A DNA stretch of 64,000 nt from the NCBI RefSeq assembly GCF_001659705.1, contig NZ_CP015971.1:310001-374000 (forward strand), given 5' to 3'. This DNA comes from Arachidicoccus sp. BS20 (GTDB lineage Bacteria; Bacteroidota; Bacteroidia; Chitinophagales; Chitinophagaceae). Both the position numbers and the translations under genes were made by a program. The notes beneath the pieces were generated by a model that was not told where the DNA came from, did not search any database, and was given only the letters and a program-made list of their open reading frames with translations. Positions within the stretch are counted from its first letter, which is position 1. The number at the start of each line of letters is the position of its first letter. This document shows positions 46,787 to 55,286 of the stretch, in pieces.

Positions 46787-47497
46787 TTAAGCATTATTCT
46801 TCCGCAATTGTTGCAATGTAGCTGTAAAATCCTTTGGCAGCGGGGCTTCGAGCGAATATTGTTCGCCGTTAAGTGTAAAATTTATTTTGTAAGAATGCAA
46901 AGCCAATCGTGCCATTAAAGGTTTTTCTTCATCCTGATTTTTAGAAAGGTTAAATTTTCTTTTAATGGAAGAAAGCAACAAAAATTTGCCGTCGCCGTAC
47001 AATTCATCGCCTACCAATGAATGTCCGAGACACTGCGTATGTACACGAATCTGGTGCGTACGTCCCGTATGAATCTGAAACTGAACCAAAGAATAATTTT
47101 TAAACGTCTCTATGGTTTCATAATCGGTAACCGAAGGTTTGCCTTTTGCATTCGTCGCCATCAAACCTTTTTTTGAAGGGTGTTCTATAACAGGTGCACT
47201 TATTGTTCCCGAAGACGGATACAAAGTTCCATTCAGCAAACCGATGTAAAATTTCTCTACTTCACGTCCTTCAAATAATTGCGAAAGTTGTTTGTGCGTT
47301 TCGGCATTTTTTGCAAAAATGATTAAGCCGCTTGTGAATTTATCAATGCGATGGACAATAAATATTGCGCCGTATTTTTCCAAGAGTAAATCTTTTAGCG
47401 AAACTTCCGATTGTGTGCGGTCGGGAATGCTTAACATCCCGGAAGGTTTATTAATCGCAATAAAATTTTCGTTTTCAAAAATAATGTCTAACTTCAT
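46787..47497 (-). CDS. RluA-family pseudouridine synthase
   Basis: Isomerises uridine to pseudouridine in rRNA or tRNA. The catalytic Asp is in HRIDKFTSGLIIFAKN (HRxD motif). GRTHQIRVHTQCLGHSLVGDELYG is the second conserved block of the RluA family. 236 residues; no S4 domain, unlike RluC and RluD, so it is close to RluA or YqcB types. Single gene. The target nucleotide cannot be named from sequence. Confidence 0.9.
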   Translation of the reverse strand: MKLDIIFENENFIAINKPSGMLSIPDRTQSEVSLKDLLLEKYGAIFIVHRIDKFTSGLIIFAKNAETHKQLSQLFEGREVEKFYIGLLNGTLYPSSGTISAPVIEHPSKKGLMATNAKGKPSVTDYETIETFKNYSLVQFQIHTGRTHQIRVHTQCLGHSLVGDELYGDGKFLLLSSIKRKFNLSKNQDEEKPLMARLALHSYKINFTLNGEQYSLEAPLPKDFTATLQQLRKNNA

Positions 47498-47558
47498 TCA
47501 AACTAATTTGCTTTATATTTTAAGGTTGATGATGATTTGAAAATAATAAAAACCTCTG

Positions 47559-47815
47559 CGTCATCATTTCGACGATAGGAGAAATCTCAATAAACAAATT
47601 ACCAATATTGTACTTCAACCCATAAATCTATATAAATACTACCGCCTCGTTTCATGTCAAAACGTTCTAAGTATTAAAATATTAAACTGAGATTTCTCCC
47701 TGCGGTCGAAATGACGGTACTCACGTTTTCATTGTTTTGTAAATCACTACAATATCGAGAATTAAAATATTATTTGGCTTTGCCGAACCCAATCTCGACC
47801 GCAGGGAGAAATTTC
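47559..47815. repeat. Three copies of an interspersed repeat in a gene-free gap
   Basis: The gap 47498-47828 (331 bp) holds three copies of one element: 47559-47588 and 47794-47815 in one orientation and 47689-47716 inverted (core TTTCGACCGCAGGGAGAAAT). Between them is AT-rich sequence without a gene. Such elements are common in Bacteroidota intergenic DNA; their origin is not known here. Confidence 0.65.
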
Positions 47816-47828
47816 AAAAAAATTATTT

Positions 47829-48956
47829 CTATTCTACTTTTGTTTTTGATTTTTTACCTAAAGAAGCATTCATATATTTCAGCAAGCGTACCTCTTTTTC
47901 TGCGAGATAGCGCCACTTGCCGCGCTCTACATTTTTCTTAGTCAAATTGGCAAACATTACCCTGTCCAATTTTTTCACTTCATAACCGAGATGCTCAAAA
48001 ATACGGCGAACAATGCGGTTGCGACCGCTGTGAATTTCAACGCCTACAATACTTTTATCTTTTGTATCTGCATAACCAACAGCATCTGCTTTAATAAAAC
48101 CGTCTTCCAACTCAATGCCATTTGCAATAGCTTCCGCGTGTTCCTTTGTCAAAGGTTTGTTTAAGCCGACTTCATAAATCTTTTTTATCTGAAACGATGG
48201 ATGTGTGAGCTTTTGTGCGAGTTCGCCATCGTTGGTTAAAAGCAAAACGCCGGTAGTATTTCTGTCTAAACGCCCCACAGGATAAATGCCGTTGATATCA
48301 TTTATCCCTTTCAATAAATCGAGAACGGTTTTGCGACCTTTCTCGTCTTTGGTGGTGGTAATGTGGTCTTTCGGTTTGTTCAATAAAATGTAAACTAATT
48401 TTTTTTGCAAATGAACGGGCTTGCCTTTCAACTCAATTTTATCCTTTTCCGAAACTTTAAACGCAGGCTCGTACACAACATCGCCATTTACTTTTACGTG
48501 TCCGAATTTTACCAGTTCGGCAGCTTCTCTTCTGCTCGACACGCCGGAATGTGCGATGAATTTATTCAAAGGCATTTCTTCTTTTTTGCCTTCATCTTCT
48601 TTTACAAAGCGTTCGTTTTTTACACCGTAATTTTTGGTTTTTCTGAAATCTCCTTTCTTTTCAAATCTTGATGAATCGGTCTTTTCAGAAGATGGAGATT
48701 TGGCGAAAGTGTTGTTTTTTCTTTTATCGGAAAATTTATTACTGCGTTTATTATCGTTTTGATAATTATTTTTATTCTGAGAAGTGTTCGTTGGTTCTAT
48801 ATTTTCGCCGCGCAGTTTTGCTGCTTTTATTCTGCGGCGCTCCTCTCCTTCCGCACGCATTTCGGCTTTTATTTTTCTTTTCTCCTGACGAAACTCTTCC
48901 TTGATTTTTGCAGGAGATTTAGGATTGATGAATTTTTCAAAAGCTTGTTTGCTCAT
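47829..48956 (-). CDS. Pseudouridine synthase of the RluB/RsuA family with long basic N-terminus
   Basis: Modifies uridine in rRNA. Residues 1-~130 are a disordered tail rich in Lys, Arg, Asn and Ser, with short repeats (KFSDKRKNNTF; KKGDFRKTKNYG). Then comes an S4 RNA-binding domain (MPLNKFIAHSGVSSRREAAEL...HVKVNGDVV) and the catalytic domain with GRLDRNTTGVLLLTND, whose Asp is the nucleophile. 375 residues; enzymes of E. coli lack such a tail except RluB, whose tail is C-terminal. The tail may hold the enzyme to rRNA. Single gene. Confidence 0.9.
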   Translation of the reverse strand: MSKQAFEKFINPKSPAKIKEEFRQEKRKIKAEMRAEGEERRRIKAAKLRGENIEPTNTSQNKNNYQNDNKRSNKFSDKRKNNTFAKSPSSEKTDSSRFEKKGDFRKTKNYGVKNERFVKEDEGKKEEMPLNKFIAHSGVSSRREAAELVKFGHVKVNGDVVYEPAFKVSEKDKIELKGKPVHLQKKLVYILLNKPKDHITTTKDEKGRKTVLDLLKGINDINGIYPVGRLDRNTTGVLLLTNDGELAQKLTHPSFQIKKIYEVGLNKPLTKEHAEAIANGIELEDGFIKADAVGYADTKDKSIVGVEIHSGRNRIVRRIFEHLGYEVKKLDRVMFANLTKKNVERGKWRYLAEKEVRLLKYMNASLGKKSKTKVE

Positions 48957-48985
48957 TGTATTATTTGTGATTTTAGTTCATATTG

Positions 48986-49690
48986 AACCCTTTCAGGGTT
49001 CTGTACCTATTTTGTTTCTGTTTTTCTCTCTCCCCGAATTGCATTCGGGGTTATTGATATTTAAGCCCTTCGGGCTTGCTTTGTTTTTATACTGCTATAT
49101 TTTATTATCAATTTATTCAGTTGCAAAGTGTATCGAAGATTATTGATGTGTAAACTCTTCGGGCTTGCTTTGTTTTTATACTGCTATATTTTTATTATCA
49201 ATTTATTCAGTTGCAAAGTGTATCGAAGATTATTGATGTGTAAACTCTTCGTGCTTGCTTTGTTTTTATGCTGCTATATTTTATTATCAATTTATTCAGT
49301 TGCAAAGTGTATCGAAGATTATTGATGCGTAAACTCTTCGGGCTTGCTTTGTTTTATTCTTCAATATTTATCTGCTTGTGTTCTCCTATTCAAATTGTAT
49401 TCCGAGTTATTGATGTTTTATACCTTCAAATCTGAGAAAATACTGAAAGGATTAATTTCAATAACTCTTCTGTTTTGTTTCGCTCCCGAATTGCTTTTGG
49501 GCTTACTTTATTCTATTCCTCAATTTTTTACTACTTGTTGTTTTCTCACTTTAAAGCATATATGAGATTACTAATGTTTAAGTCCAGCAAGTCAGAGAAA
49601 ATCCTGAAAGGATTTAATTTCAATAACTCTGTATGAAATGCAGAGAACTTACGAAACGCAGAGAAAGAACACCCAACCACGAAGTGGTTG
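48986..49690. repeat. REP-like hairpin field next to a RAYT-type transposase
   Basis: The 743-bp gap 48957-49699 holds no gene but several short perfect palindromes: AACCCTTTCAGGGTT (48986-49000), CCCCGAATTGCATTCGGGG (49032-49050), AAGCCCTTCGGGCTT (49063-49077) and AACCACGAAGTGGTT (49675-49689). It also holds a ~38-bp direct repeat (49431-49468 and 49592-49630; CTGAAAGGATT core) and the tandem array annotated separately. TTATTGATGTTTAA-like cores recur throughout. The field lies downstream of the adjacent transposase gene and is probably its REP family. Confidence 0.6.
49051..49355. repeat. Tandem repeat, 89-90 bp period, about 3.5 copies
   Basis: The segment with CTTCGGGCTTGCTTTG repeats at 49068, 49157, 49247 (CTTCGTG variant) and 49336, spacings 89, 90 and 89 bp. 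Differences are few: one T in a homopolymer run and single substitutions. Each unit carries GTGTATCGAAGATTATTGAT. It is not a CRISPR array: the units are 89-90 bp with no unique spacers. Short open frames across it are an effect of the repetition. Confidence 0.85.
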
Positions 49691-49699
49691 AACAATCTA

Positions 49700-50146
49700 C
49701 TACAACAAATATTTTTCATCAAACTCAATATTATGCTCGTTTAAAAGTTCTTTATATTCTTCAACAAACGTTTTCTTTCGATGATGTTCTTCCTGATTCT
49801 TTACATAGTTGATAAGATTTTCTTTTGCTTCAACGGAGTAAGTAAAAGCGCCATAACCATCCTGCCAGCCGGTAAAATCCGGAAAAAGATTTTTACTTTT
49901 TATGTAATCGGTACTTGCTAATTTTATGTTTTTTACTAAATCTGCCAAAGCAACAGACGGATGAAGATGTGTTACAATATGCAAGTGATTTTCAATTCCG
50001 CCAATTTGATATAAATGACAATTTTTATTTTTTAAAATGCCCCAAATATATTTGTACAATTCTTTACGGTTTTCGGCATTCAGCGTTGCCTCCCTGTTTT
50101 TTGTACTATAAACAATTTGATATAATATCTGAGTATATGTACTCAT
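49700..50146 (-). CDS. REP-associated (RAYT-type) IS200-like Y1 transposase
   Basis: HUH-endonuclease of the IS200/REP-associated tyrosine transposase group, acting on single-stranded DNA hairpins. The HUH pair is H54-L-H56 in IENHLHIVTH. The catalytic Tyr is Y114 with Q118 four residues on (INYVKNQEEHH). WQDGYGAFTYS before it is common in Bacteroidota members. 148 residues, complete. REP-like palindromes lie on its 3' side only; 26 nt separate its start from the end of rlmN. It may move or maintain the REP elements, but this is inferred from RAYT biology. Confidence 0.87.
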   Translation of the reverse strand: MSTYTQILYQIVYSTKNREATLNAENRKELYKYIWGILKNKNCHLYQIGGIENHLHIVTHLHPSVALADLVKNIKLASTDYIKSKNLFPDFTGWQDGYGAFTYSVEAKENLINYVKNQEEHHRKKTFVEEYKELLNEHNIEFDEKYLL

Positions 50147-50172
50147 ATTATTTTTCTGATTACTGAATTGAG

Positions 50173-51216
50173 TTATCCTTTGTTTGCCAACTGTCCGCAG
50201 GCTGCATCAATGTCTTTTCCCCGGCTGCGGCGCAAGCGTGCATTCACTTTGTGCGATTCAAGATAGTTCATAAATGCTTCAACTCTTTCATCTGTGGGCT
50301 TGGAAAATTTACTCGCATCAATCGGATTGTATTCGATTAAATTGACCAAATCCGCAGGCACACGGCGATAAACTTTTACCAGTTCTTCCGCATCTTTCAG
50401 ACTGTCGTTAAAGTTCTGAAACAGAATGTATTCAAAGGTCACAGGCTGTTTTGTTTTTTTGTAATAATAATTTAGTGCATCCACTAAAGAATTAATATTG
50501 TTACTTTCATTAATCGGCATTATCTCGTTACGCTTCGTATCATTCGCAGCGTGTAGCGAAAGCGCGAGTTTGAATTTTGCATTATCATCGCCGAGCTTCT
50601 TAATCATTTTTGCAACGCCTGCGGTTGAAACCGTGATGCGGCGCGGGCTCATAGCTAATCCGTCTTCCGAAGAAATACGTTCAACTGCTTTCATCACATT
50701 GGTATAATTGAGCAACGGTTCGCCCATTCCCATGAAAACAATGTTGGATAATTTTTGTTGGTATTCTTTCAGGCTTTGCTGATTAATGAGAACAACCTGG
50801 TCGTAAATTTCGTCGTAAGTGAGATTACGCTTGCGCTCCATATAACCTGTTGCACAAAATTTACAAGTTAAACTACAGCCGATTTGCGAAGAAACGCAAG
50901 CGGTTTTTCTTTCGTCGGTAGGAATTAAAACACCTTCAACCAAATGTTTATCGAAAGTTCTGAAGCGGCTTTTAATGGTTCCATCCGAACTTTTTTGCAA
51001 AGTGTCTATGGCAATTGCAGGGAAAGAAAAATGGTCCGACAAATATTTGCGAAGGTCTTTGCTCAGGTTCGACATATCGTCAAACGAGCTTGCGCCTTTT
51101 TGCCAAATCCACTCGTGGACTTGTTTTGCGCGGAATTTCTTTTCGCCATGACTAACGAAATAACTTTCCAACTCCGATAAATTCAAATGCCTGATGTTTT
51201 GCTTGGGCGATTCCAT
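50173..51216 (-). CDS. rlmN: 23S rRNA (adenine-2503-C2)-methyltransferase
   Basis: Radical-SAM enzyme that methylates A2503 of 23S rRNA and also A37 of some tRNAs. The iron-sulfur cluster cysteines are C114, C118 and C121 in GCSLTCKFCATGY. The methyl-carrying Cys is close to the C-terminus (DAACGQLA). FMGMGEPLLNYTNV and RITVSTAGV are SAM-site motifs. 347 residues, full length. The -7 box TATCTTTG ends 4 nt before the ATG. Single gene. Confidence 0.96.
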   Translation of the reverse strand: MESPKQNIRHLNLSELESYFVSHGEKKFRAKQVHEWIWQKGASSFDDMSNLSKDLRKYLSDHFSFPAIAIDTLQKSSDGTIKSRFRTFDKHLVEGVLIPTDERKTACVSSQIGCSLTCKFCATGYMERKRNLTYDEIYDQVVLINQQSLKEYQQKLSNIVFMGMGEPLLNYTNVMKAVERISSEDGLAMSPRRITVSTAGVAKMIKKLGDDNAKFKLALSLHAANDTKRNEIMPINESNNINSLVDALNYYYKKTKQPVTFEYILFQNFNDSLKDAEELVKVYRRVPADLVNLIEYNPIDASKFSKPTDERVEAFMNYLESHKVNARLRRSRGKDIDAACGQLANKG

Positions 51217-51220
51217 TTTG

Positions 51221-51228
51221 CAAAGATA
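51221..51228 (-). promoter_or_regulatory. Putative -7 box of rlmN
   Basis: Minus-strand TATCTTTG, CAAA, ATG: the spacing of 4 nt predicts a leaderless message. Upstream (51262-51316) is a degenerate palindromic repeat with ACAGAT/ATCTGT arms. Confidence 0.45.
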
Positions 51229-51325
51229 ACCATGATTTGGAGATTTTACGGATTAGTTATAAAGCCGAAGATATACAGATAATTTTTAATCTGTACATCT
51301 GTGGTTAAAATTCATCTGACAAAGT

Positions 51326-54300
51326 TCAGACAGCCAAACCAATATGTACATCTATATCGGGGTTTTGACGGAGATAACTAACCAGTTCATCGTTCATGGC
51401 AATGCCTTTTTCAATCGTGTACAGGTTCACGGACATTTCCTCGTCGGCATCGAACACTTTAAACTTCAACGCTGTATTGCCTGCATTTTTCTTTGAATTT
51501 TCCGCGAAAAATTCTACCATACTTTCGCTCAAAGCCTGCAAGGCAATCGCTACGTCAATCGATTTTGTAAATGCTGTTTTCACACTATCGAGCGACATAA
51601 TATTGGTTACATTAAAGTCGAATGATTCCTGATTATAACGTTGTTTGAAAAATCCTGTGAGCGACAATGTCAATCCTTTTTCAAGATAACTTTTGTACTT
51701 AATATAATCGTCGCGCCAAAGCGCAATTTCTGTTTTGCCCGAAAAATCTTCAATAGTCAGAATGCCGAAATCTTTTCCGGTTTTTGTCGTGCGGTGCTGT
51801 GCATCAATGACCAGACCAGCGATGCGGATAACGTTGCCGCCTTTGTTTTTAATTTCATTGTTATCTTTCAACTCGTTGAAATCACTGATTTGCATAAAGC
51901 CGTAATGCTGCATTTCAAATTTGTAATTGTCCAGCGGATGTCCGCTGATATAAATGCCCGTTACTTCTTTTTCATTTTCCAATTTTTCAATCAGGCTCCA
52001 CTCCTGTGACGGAAGAATCTTCGGCGTGGCAACTTCGGGCATTCCCATATCGCCGAACAAACTGTTCGCAGTATTCTCCTGGCTTGTCTGGTAAACGTTG
52101 CCAAACTTAATAATACGTTCCAGATTGTTTGTTGTTTCGCCGGGCTGTACGGCAAAGAACTGTGCGCGGTGCATATTTTCAAAACAATCGAAAGCGCCCG
52201 AATATACAAGGCTTTCAATAGATTTTTTATTCACTGTTCTTTGGTTCACACGCTTGATAAAATCGAAGATATCTTTGAACGCGCCGTTCTTATTTCTTTC
52301 TTCCAGAATGCTTTCAATAGCCGCATCGCCCACGCCTTTTAAGCCGCCGAAACCGAAACGTATTTCGCCTTTTTTGTTCGGCGAAAAACCTTTGTGCGAT
52401 TCATTGATGTCGCAGCCAAGCACTTTGATGCCCATGCGTTTGCACTCTTCCATGAAGAAAGTGAGCTTTTCAATAGCGCCCGCGTGGTTCAGTACGGCAG
52501 CCATGTATTCGCTTGGATAATGCGCTTTCAAATACGCCGTTTGATACGCCACAAAAGCATAGCATGTAGAGTGCGATTTGTTGAAAGCATATTGCGCAAA
52601 TGCTTCCCAGTCCGCCCATATTTTTTCAAGTTTATCCTGCGGATGTCCCTTCTTGGTTGCGCCCTCGATAAACTGCGCTTTCATTTTGTTCAGCACGGCA
52701 ATTTGCTTTTTACCCATCGCTTTACGCAGCACGTCGGCATCGCCTTTGGAAAATCCTGCGAGCTTTTGCGACAGCAGCATTACCTGTTCCTGATAAACCG
52801 TAATACCGTACGTATCCGCCAGATATTCTTCCATTTCCGGCAGGTCGTATTCGATTTTTTCGATGCCGTGTTTTCTTTTGATGAAGTTTGGAATGTATGC
52901 CAAGGGACCGGGACGATACAACGCATTCATCGCAATCAAATCGGCGAAAACGTCGGGCTTTAAATCGCGCAGATGCTTTTGCATTCCGGCGCTTTCAAAC
53001 TGGAACGTCGCATTGGTTTCGCCGCGCTGATACAGCTGATATGTTTTTTCATCATCCAAAGGAATATCGTCTATGACGATATCATCGCCATGATTTTGTT
53101 TGATAAGCTGCAACGCCGTTTTGATAATGGACAGATTTTTCAAACCCAAAAAGTCCATCTTGATAACGCCGGCTTCTTCAATGCTGCTGCCTTCGATTTG
53201 TGTAACCCACAAGTCGGAATCTTTCGCTGTTGCAACAGGAATTAACTCCGTTAAATCTTTCGGCGCAATGATGATGCCTGCCGCGTGAATGCCCGTATTG
53301 CGCACGCTTCCTTCGAGCCTTTCCGCTTCGTGCAACACCGCCGCGCGCATATCATTGCCATCATAAATTTCGCGCAGCTTCTTAATGTTTTCCACATCTT
53401 CGGGCATATAGCCTTCTTTGTCTTCCAAAGATTTTTCGCCGTCTTTCGCTTCTTTGTTTGTAATGGGTGCTTTCAACACTCGACCTAACTGTGTTCCGGG
53501 CTTATCGGGCACGAGCTTTGCCAAAGCATTCGCATCAGCCAATGGCAAATCCATTACGCGCGCCACGTCTTTAATGGACATTTTTGCCGCCATCGTGCCA
53601 TACGTGATGATTTGCGCTACCTGTTGCTTGGAATATTTTTGCACTACATAATCAATCACTCTTTGCCTGCCTTCATCGTCAAAATCCGTGTCGATATCGG
53701 GCATGGATTTACGGTCCGGGTTCAGGAATCTTTCAAACAGCAAATTATATTTTATCGGGTCGATGTTGGTAATACCAATGCAATATGCCACCGCGCTTCC
53801 TGCGGCAGAACCGCGTCCCGGACCAATGAATACGCCCATATCGCGACCGGCTTTGATAAAATCGCTTACAATCAAAAAGTAACCCGCAAAGCCCATTGTC
53901 TTAATCGTGAACAATTCAAAATCGATACGTTCTTTTATTTCATCGGTTAAATCAACATATCTTTTTCTTGCGCCTTCATACGTGAGATGATGCAGGTAAT
54001 TCCATTGATTAATATTGTCGTCGTTTGTGGTTTTAAATTCCTGCGGAATGGGAAACGCGGGCAGTAAAATATCTTTCTTCAAATTCAGTACTTCAATCTT
54101 GTCAACGATTTGCTGCGTGTTTTCGAGCGACTGCGGAATGTCTTGGAAAAGCTTTTCCATTTCATTCGTTGTCTTAAAATAAAATTCATTGTTGGGAAAT
54201 TTAAACCGGCGGTTTTTTACCAGTGCATCATCGTTTACAAAATCGTCAAAACCGGGTGTCGTTTGCTTTTCTCCTGTATTGATGCAGAGCAAAATATCGT

Positions 54301-55003
54301 GCGCGTTTGCATCGTCTTTGTCGGTGTAATGACTGTCGTTGGTACAAATAACAGGCACATTGTATTTCTTCGCAAACTTCAGCAATACTTCGTTCACTTT
54401 GTTTTGCTCTTCCATGTGGTGGCGTTGCAGTTCCACGTAATAATCCTCGCCGAACAAGTCAAGCCACCACTTAAATTCCTTTTCCGCTTCTTCTTCTCCT
54501 TTAGTTAAAATCGCCTGCGGAACACTCGCACCGATGCAACAAGTAGTCGCAATCAATCCTTCGTGGTATTGCTGAATCAGGCTTTTGTCCACGCGGGGAT
54601 ATTTGCTGTACATTCCTTCGATAAAACCGAGCGACGTAAGCTTGACGAGATTTTTGTAACCCAATTCATTTTTCGCCAACAAAATTTGATGATAACGTTT
54701 ATCTTTTTTATCCTTAGAAAAAGTCTTTTGAAAACGGTCTTCCACTACATACAATTCGCAGCCGACAACAGGTTTTATTTTCGGTTCAAGAATATCTTTT
54801 CCGTTGGCATCTTTGCCCACGACTTTTGTGTTTTTCCAAGCCTGTGCCACAAACTCAAATGCGCCGAACATATTGCCGTGGTCAGTCAATGCAACGGCGT
54901 TCATACCGTCTTTTTCAGCTTTTTTATAAAGGCTTCCGATGGATGCAGCGCCGTCTAACAAAGAATATTGCGAATGAACGTGAAGATGCGAAAACTGGGG
55001 CAT
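51326..55003 (-). CDS. dnaE: DNA polymerase III alpha subunit
   Basis: Catalytic subunit of the replicative polymerase. The ATG at 55003 gives MPQFSHLHVHSQYSLLDG, the usual start of the PHP domain, so the 30 codons upstream are left out. The polymerase domain holds PDIDTDFDDEGR with catalytic aspartates near residue 435 and the FIGPGRGSAAGSAVAY motif before it. Further on are the fingers/HhH region (KKSIESLVYSGAFDCFE), an OB fold (IAGLVIDAQHRTTKTGKDFG) and a C-terminal domain. 1225 residues: DnaE1 type, the normal replicase in Bacteroidota. Single gene. Confidence 0.97.
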   Translation of the reverse strand: MPQFSHLHVHSQYSLLDGAASIGSLYKKAEKDGMNAVALTDHGNMFGAFEFVAQAWKNTKVVGKDANGKDILEPKIKPVVGCELYVVEDRFQKTFSKDKKDKRYHQILLAKNELGYKNLVKLTSLGFIEGMYSKYPRVDKSLIQQYHEGLIATTCCIGASVPQAILTKGEEEAEKEFKWWLDLFGEDYYVELQRHHMEEQNKVNEVLLKFAKKYNVPVICTNDSHYTDKDDANAHDILLCINTGEKQTTPGFDDFVNDDALVKNRRFKFPNNEFYFKTTNEMEKLFQDIPQSLENTQQIVDKIEVLNLKKDILLPAFPIPQEFKTTNDDNINQWNYLHHLTYEGARKRYVDLTDEIKERIDFELFTIKTMGFAGYFLIVSDFIKAGRDMGVFIGPGRGSAAGSAVAYCIGITNIDPIKYNLLFERFLNPDRKSMPDIDTDFDDEGRQRVIDYVVQKYSKQQVAQIITYGTMAAKMSIKDVARVMDLPLADANALAKLVPDKPGTQLGRVLKAPITNKEAKDGEKSLEDKEGYMPEDVENIKKLREIYDGNDMRAAVLHEAERLEGSVRNTGIHAAGIIIAPKDLTELIPVATAKDSDLWVTQIEGSSIEEAGVIKMDFLGLKNLSIIKTALQLIKQNHGDDIVIDDIPLDDEKTYQLYQRGETNATFQFESAGMQKHLRDLKPDVFADLIAMNALYRPGPLAYIPNFIKRKHGIEKIEYDLPEMEEYLADTYGITVYQEQVMLLSQKLAGFSKGDADVLRKAMGKKQIAVLNKMKAQFIEGATKKGHPQDKLEKIWADWEAFAQYAFNKSHSTCYAFVAYQTAYLKAHYPSEYMAAVLNHAGAIEKLTFFMEECKRMGIKVLGCDINESHKGFSPNKKGEIRFGFGGLKGVGDAAIESILEERNKNGAFKDIFDFIKRVNQRTVNKKSIESLVYSGAFDCFENMHRAQFFAVQPGETTNNLERIIKFGNVYQTSQENTANSLFGDMGMPEVATPKILPSQEWSLIEKLENEKEVTGIYISGHPLDNYKFEMQHYGFMQISDFNELKDNNEIKNKGGNVIRIAGLVIDAQHRTTKTGKDFGILTIEDFSGKTEIALWRDDYIKYKSYLEKGLTLSLTGFFKQRYNQESFDFNVTNIMSLDSVKTAFTKSIDVAIALQALSESMVEFFAENSKKNAGNTALKFKVFDADEEMSVNLYTIEKGIAMNDELVSYLRQNPDIDVHIGLAV

Positions 55004-55108
55004 ATATAAACCGTGATTTGTATGATTTAATGATTTACAAGAACCAACAAATTTCGTAAAAAACGGGCGGAAAGAAAAGTGAAAGTTATCCACGAAGTGA
55101 GACTTGCT

Positions 55109-55263
55109 GTGTGAAGCGTCTTCGCTTCACACGATTATTTTATTGCCTCGTGGCAATTTGTCGGCAGAGCCGACAGAATAAAAATGTGCGGCGAGGACTC
55201 CGCACATAGCGAAAGATTTTTTGCAACAAAATACCACAGAGCAAACAATGTCGCCCTGTGGTA
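55109..55263. repeat. Run of five perfect hairpins between dnaE and a TonB gene
   Basis: In order: GTGTGAAGCG/CGCTTCACAC (55109-55132), TTGCC/GGCAA (55143-55156), GTCGGC/GCCGAC (55160-55174), ATGTGCGG/CCGCACAT (55184-55207) and TACCACAG/CTGTGGTA (55232-55263). All are perfect stems of 5-10 bp with short loops except the last (16 nt). The 283-bp gap 55004-55286 holds no gene. The last ones may end the TonB transcript on the minus strand; the run as a whole is REP-like. Confidence 0.65.
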
Positions 55264-55286
55264 AAAGTGAAATCGGAACAAACGAA

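Noticed and set aside
49051-49355. Possible CRISPR array or coding repeats in the tandem block
   Set aside because: The units are contiguous 89-90 bp copies without unique spacers. Open frames across them are low-complexity, have no homologue I recognise, and arise from a period that is a near multiple of three.
52394-52963. Plus-strand open frame (189 codons) opposite dnaE
   Set aside because: Shadow of dnaE, rich in Phe and Arg in the way of antisense frames; no domain.
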